Source: Sphingobacterium athyrii
GTDB taxonomy: Bacteria; Bacteroidota; Bacteroidia; Sphingobacteriales; Sphingobacteriaceae
Assembly: GCF_003071065.1 (NCBI RefSeq)
Contig: NZ_QCXX01000008.1
Span: forward strand, 301,701 to 365,700
Length of the DNA stretch: 64,000 nt
Reading direction: 5' to 3'
Shown: positions 63,887 to 64,000 of the stretch, piece after piece
Position numbering within the stretch: position 1 is the first letter of the stretch
How the letters are laid out: every line of letters begins with the position of its first letter
Program-made: the position numbers and the translations under genes
Notes under the pieces: model-generated
What the model was told of the DNA's origin: nothing
Databases searched by the model: none
The model's input: only the letters and a program-made list of their open reading frames with translations

Positions 63887-63995
63887 AAGGCACCGACCTA
63901 CTCTCCCACCTGTTACGGCAATACCATCGGCTCTGGCGGGCTTGACTGCTCTGTTCGGAATGGGAAGAGGTAGACACCGCCGATATAGGCACCTA
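63887..63995 (-). rRNA. rrf: 5S ribosomal RNA
   Basis: The minus strand reads GGTGCCTATATCGGCGGTGT at the 5' end, then the conserved loop CCATTCCGAACAGAG, the CCGCCAGAGCCGATGGTA helix and GGTGGGAGAGTAGGTCGGTG at the 3' end. The terminal helix GGTGCC/GGTGCC pairs with wobbles. Length is about 109 bases, normal for 5S rRNA. The ends are estimated within a few bases. The 23S and 16S genes should lie beyond the right edge. Confidence 0.95.
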
Positions 63996-64000
63996 AAGAT

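Noticed and set aside
63889..63994. tRNA gene at the right edge
   Set aside because: The sequence fits 5S rRNA along its full length; no cloverleaf or anticodon arm is seen.
1..64000. Search for CRISPR arrays, insertion sequences, prophage or integrase genes
   Set aside because: No regularly spaced repeat array, transposase, integrase or phage structural gene was seen; the only phased repeats are the three copies upstream of susC.

Overview
The window looks like chromosomal DNA of a Bacteroidota bacterium, most likely Sphingobacteriaceae (Sphingobacterium-like). Evidence: four SusC/SusD outer-membrane import pairs, two FecI-like ECF sigma/FecR pairs, many lipoproteins with short signal peptides, several upstream regions with the Bacteroidota -7 box TAnnTTTG instead of E. 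coli-type -10 boxes, and almost no Shine-Dalgarno sequences. The genus is an inference; no species is claimed.

Layout. (A) 1-13.8 kb, minus strand: an alpha-mannan/glycoprotein utilisation locus. In transcription order it has a LacI-type regulator, a GH92 mannosidase, a basic-secretory-protein-type metallopeptidase, a second GH92, a histidine kinase and OmpR-type response regulator, then susC and susD; susD runs off the left edge. (B) 14.2-29.0 kb, plus strand: ECF sigma, FecR, STN-containing SusC, SusD, a DUF4843 lipoprotein, a PKD-like lipoprotein, a TlpA-like thioredoxin, a two-lobed aspartyl protease with PDZ-like tail, a second thioredoxin and a second TlpA. (C) 29.0-38.2 kb, minus strand: ECF sigma, FecR, STN-SusC and SusD-like lipoprotein, followed after a terminator by a phosphocholine-specific phospholipase C. 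(D) 38.4-46.9 kb: a DUF3843-like protein, a CpsB/YwqE-type PHP phosphatase, a pair of uncharacterised envelope proteins, a fimbrillin-like/nuclease fusion lipoprotein and a phosphoglycolate-phosphatase-like HAD enzyme. (E) 46.9-63.3 kb: GH29 fucosidase, two GH20 hexosaminidases, a GH2 enzyme, a small membrane protein, SusC/SusD and a hybrid histidine kinase, a set suited to fucosylated, GlcNAc/Gal-rich glycans. (F) The right edge holds a 5S rRNA gene (minus strand) and its terminator; the rest of the rRNA operon should lie just outside.

How the parts fit. A and E together could strip host- or fungal-type glycoproteins: mannosidases, fucosidase, hexosaminidases and a GH2 enzyme, with a secreted peptidase for the protein part. 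Regulation splits cleanly: the two SusC proteins with an STN signalling domain sit with ECF sigma/FecR, while the two without STN sit with LacI and/or two-component proteins. Palindromic sites of LacI type recur in regions A and E and give a testable regulon. The region most worth study as a possible undescribed system is B, where nutrient import is coupled to three thioredoxin-fold proteins and an unusual aspartyl protease. No CRISPR array, prophage, insertion sequence or tRNA gene was seen.
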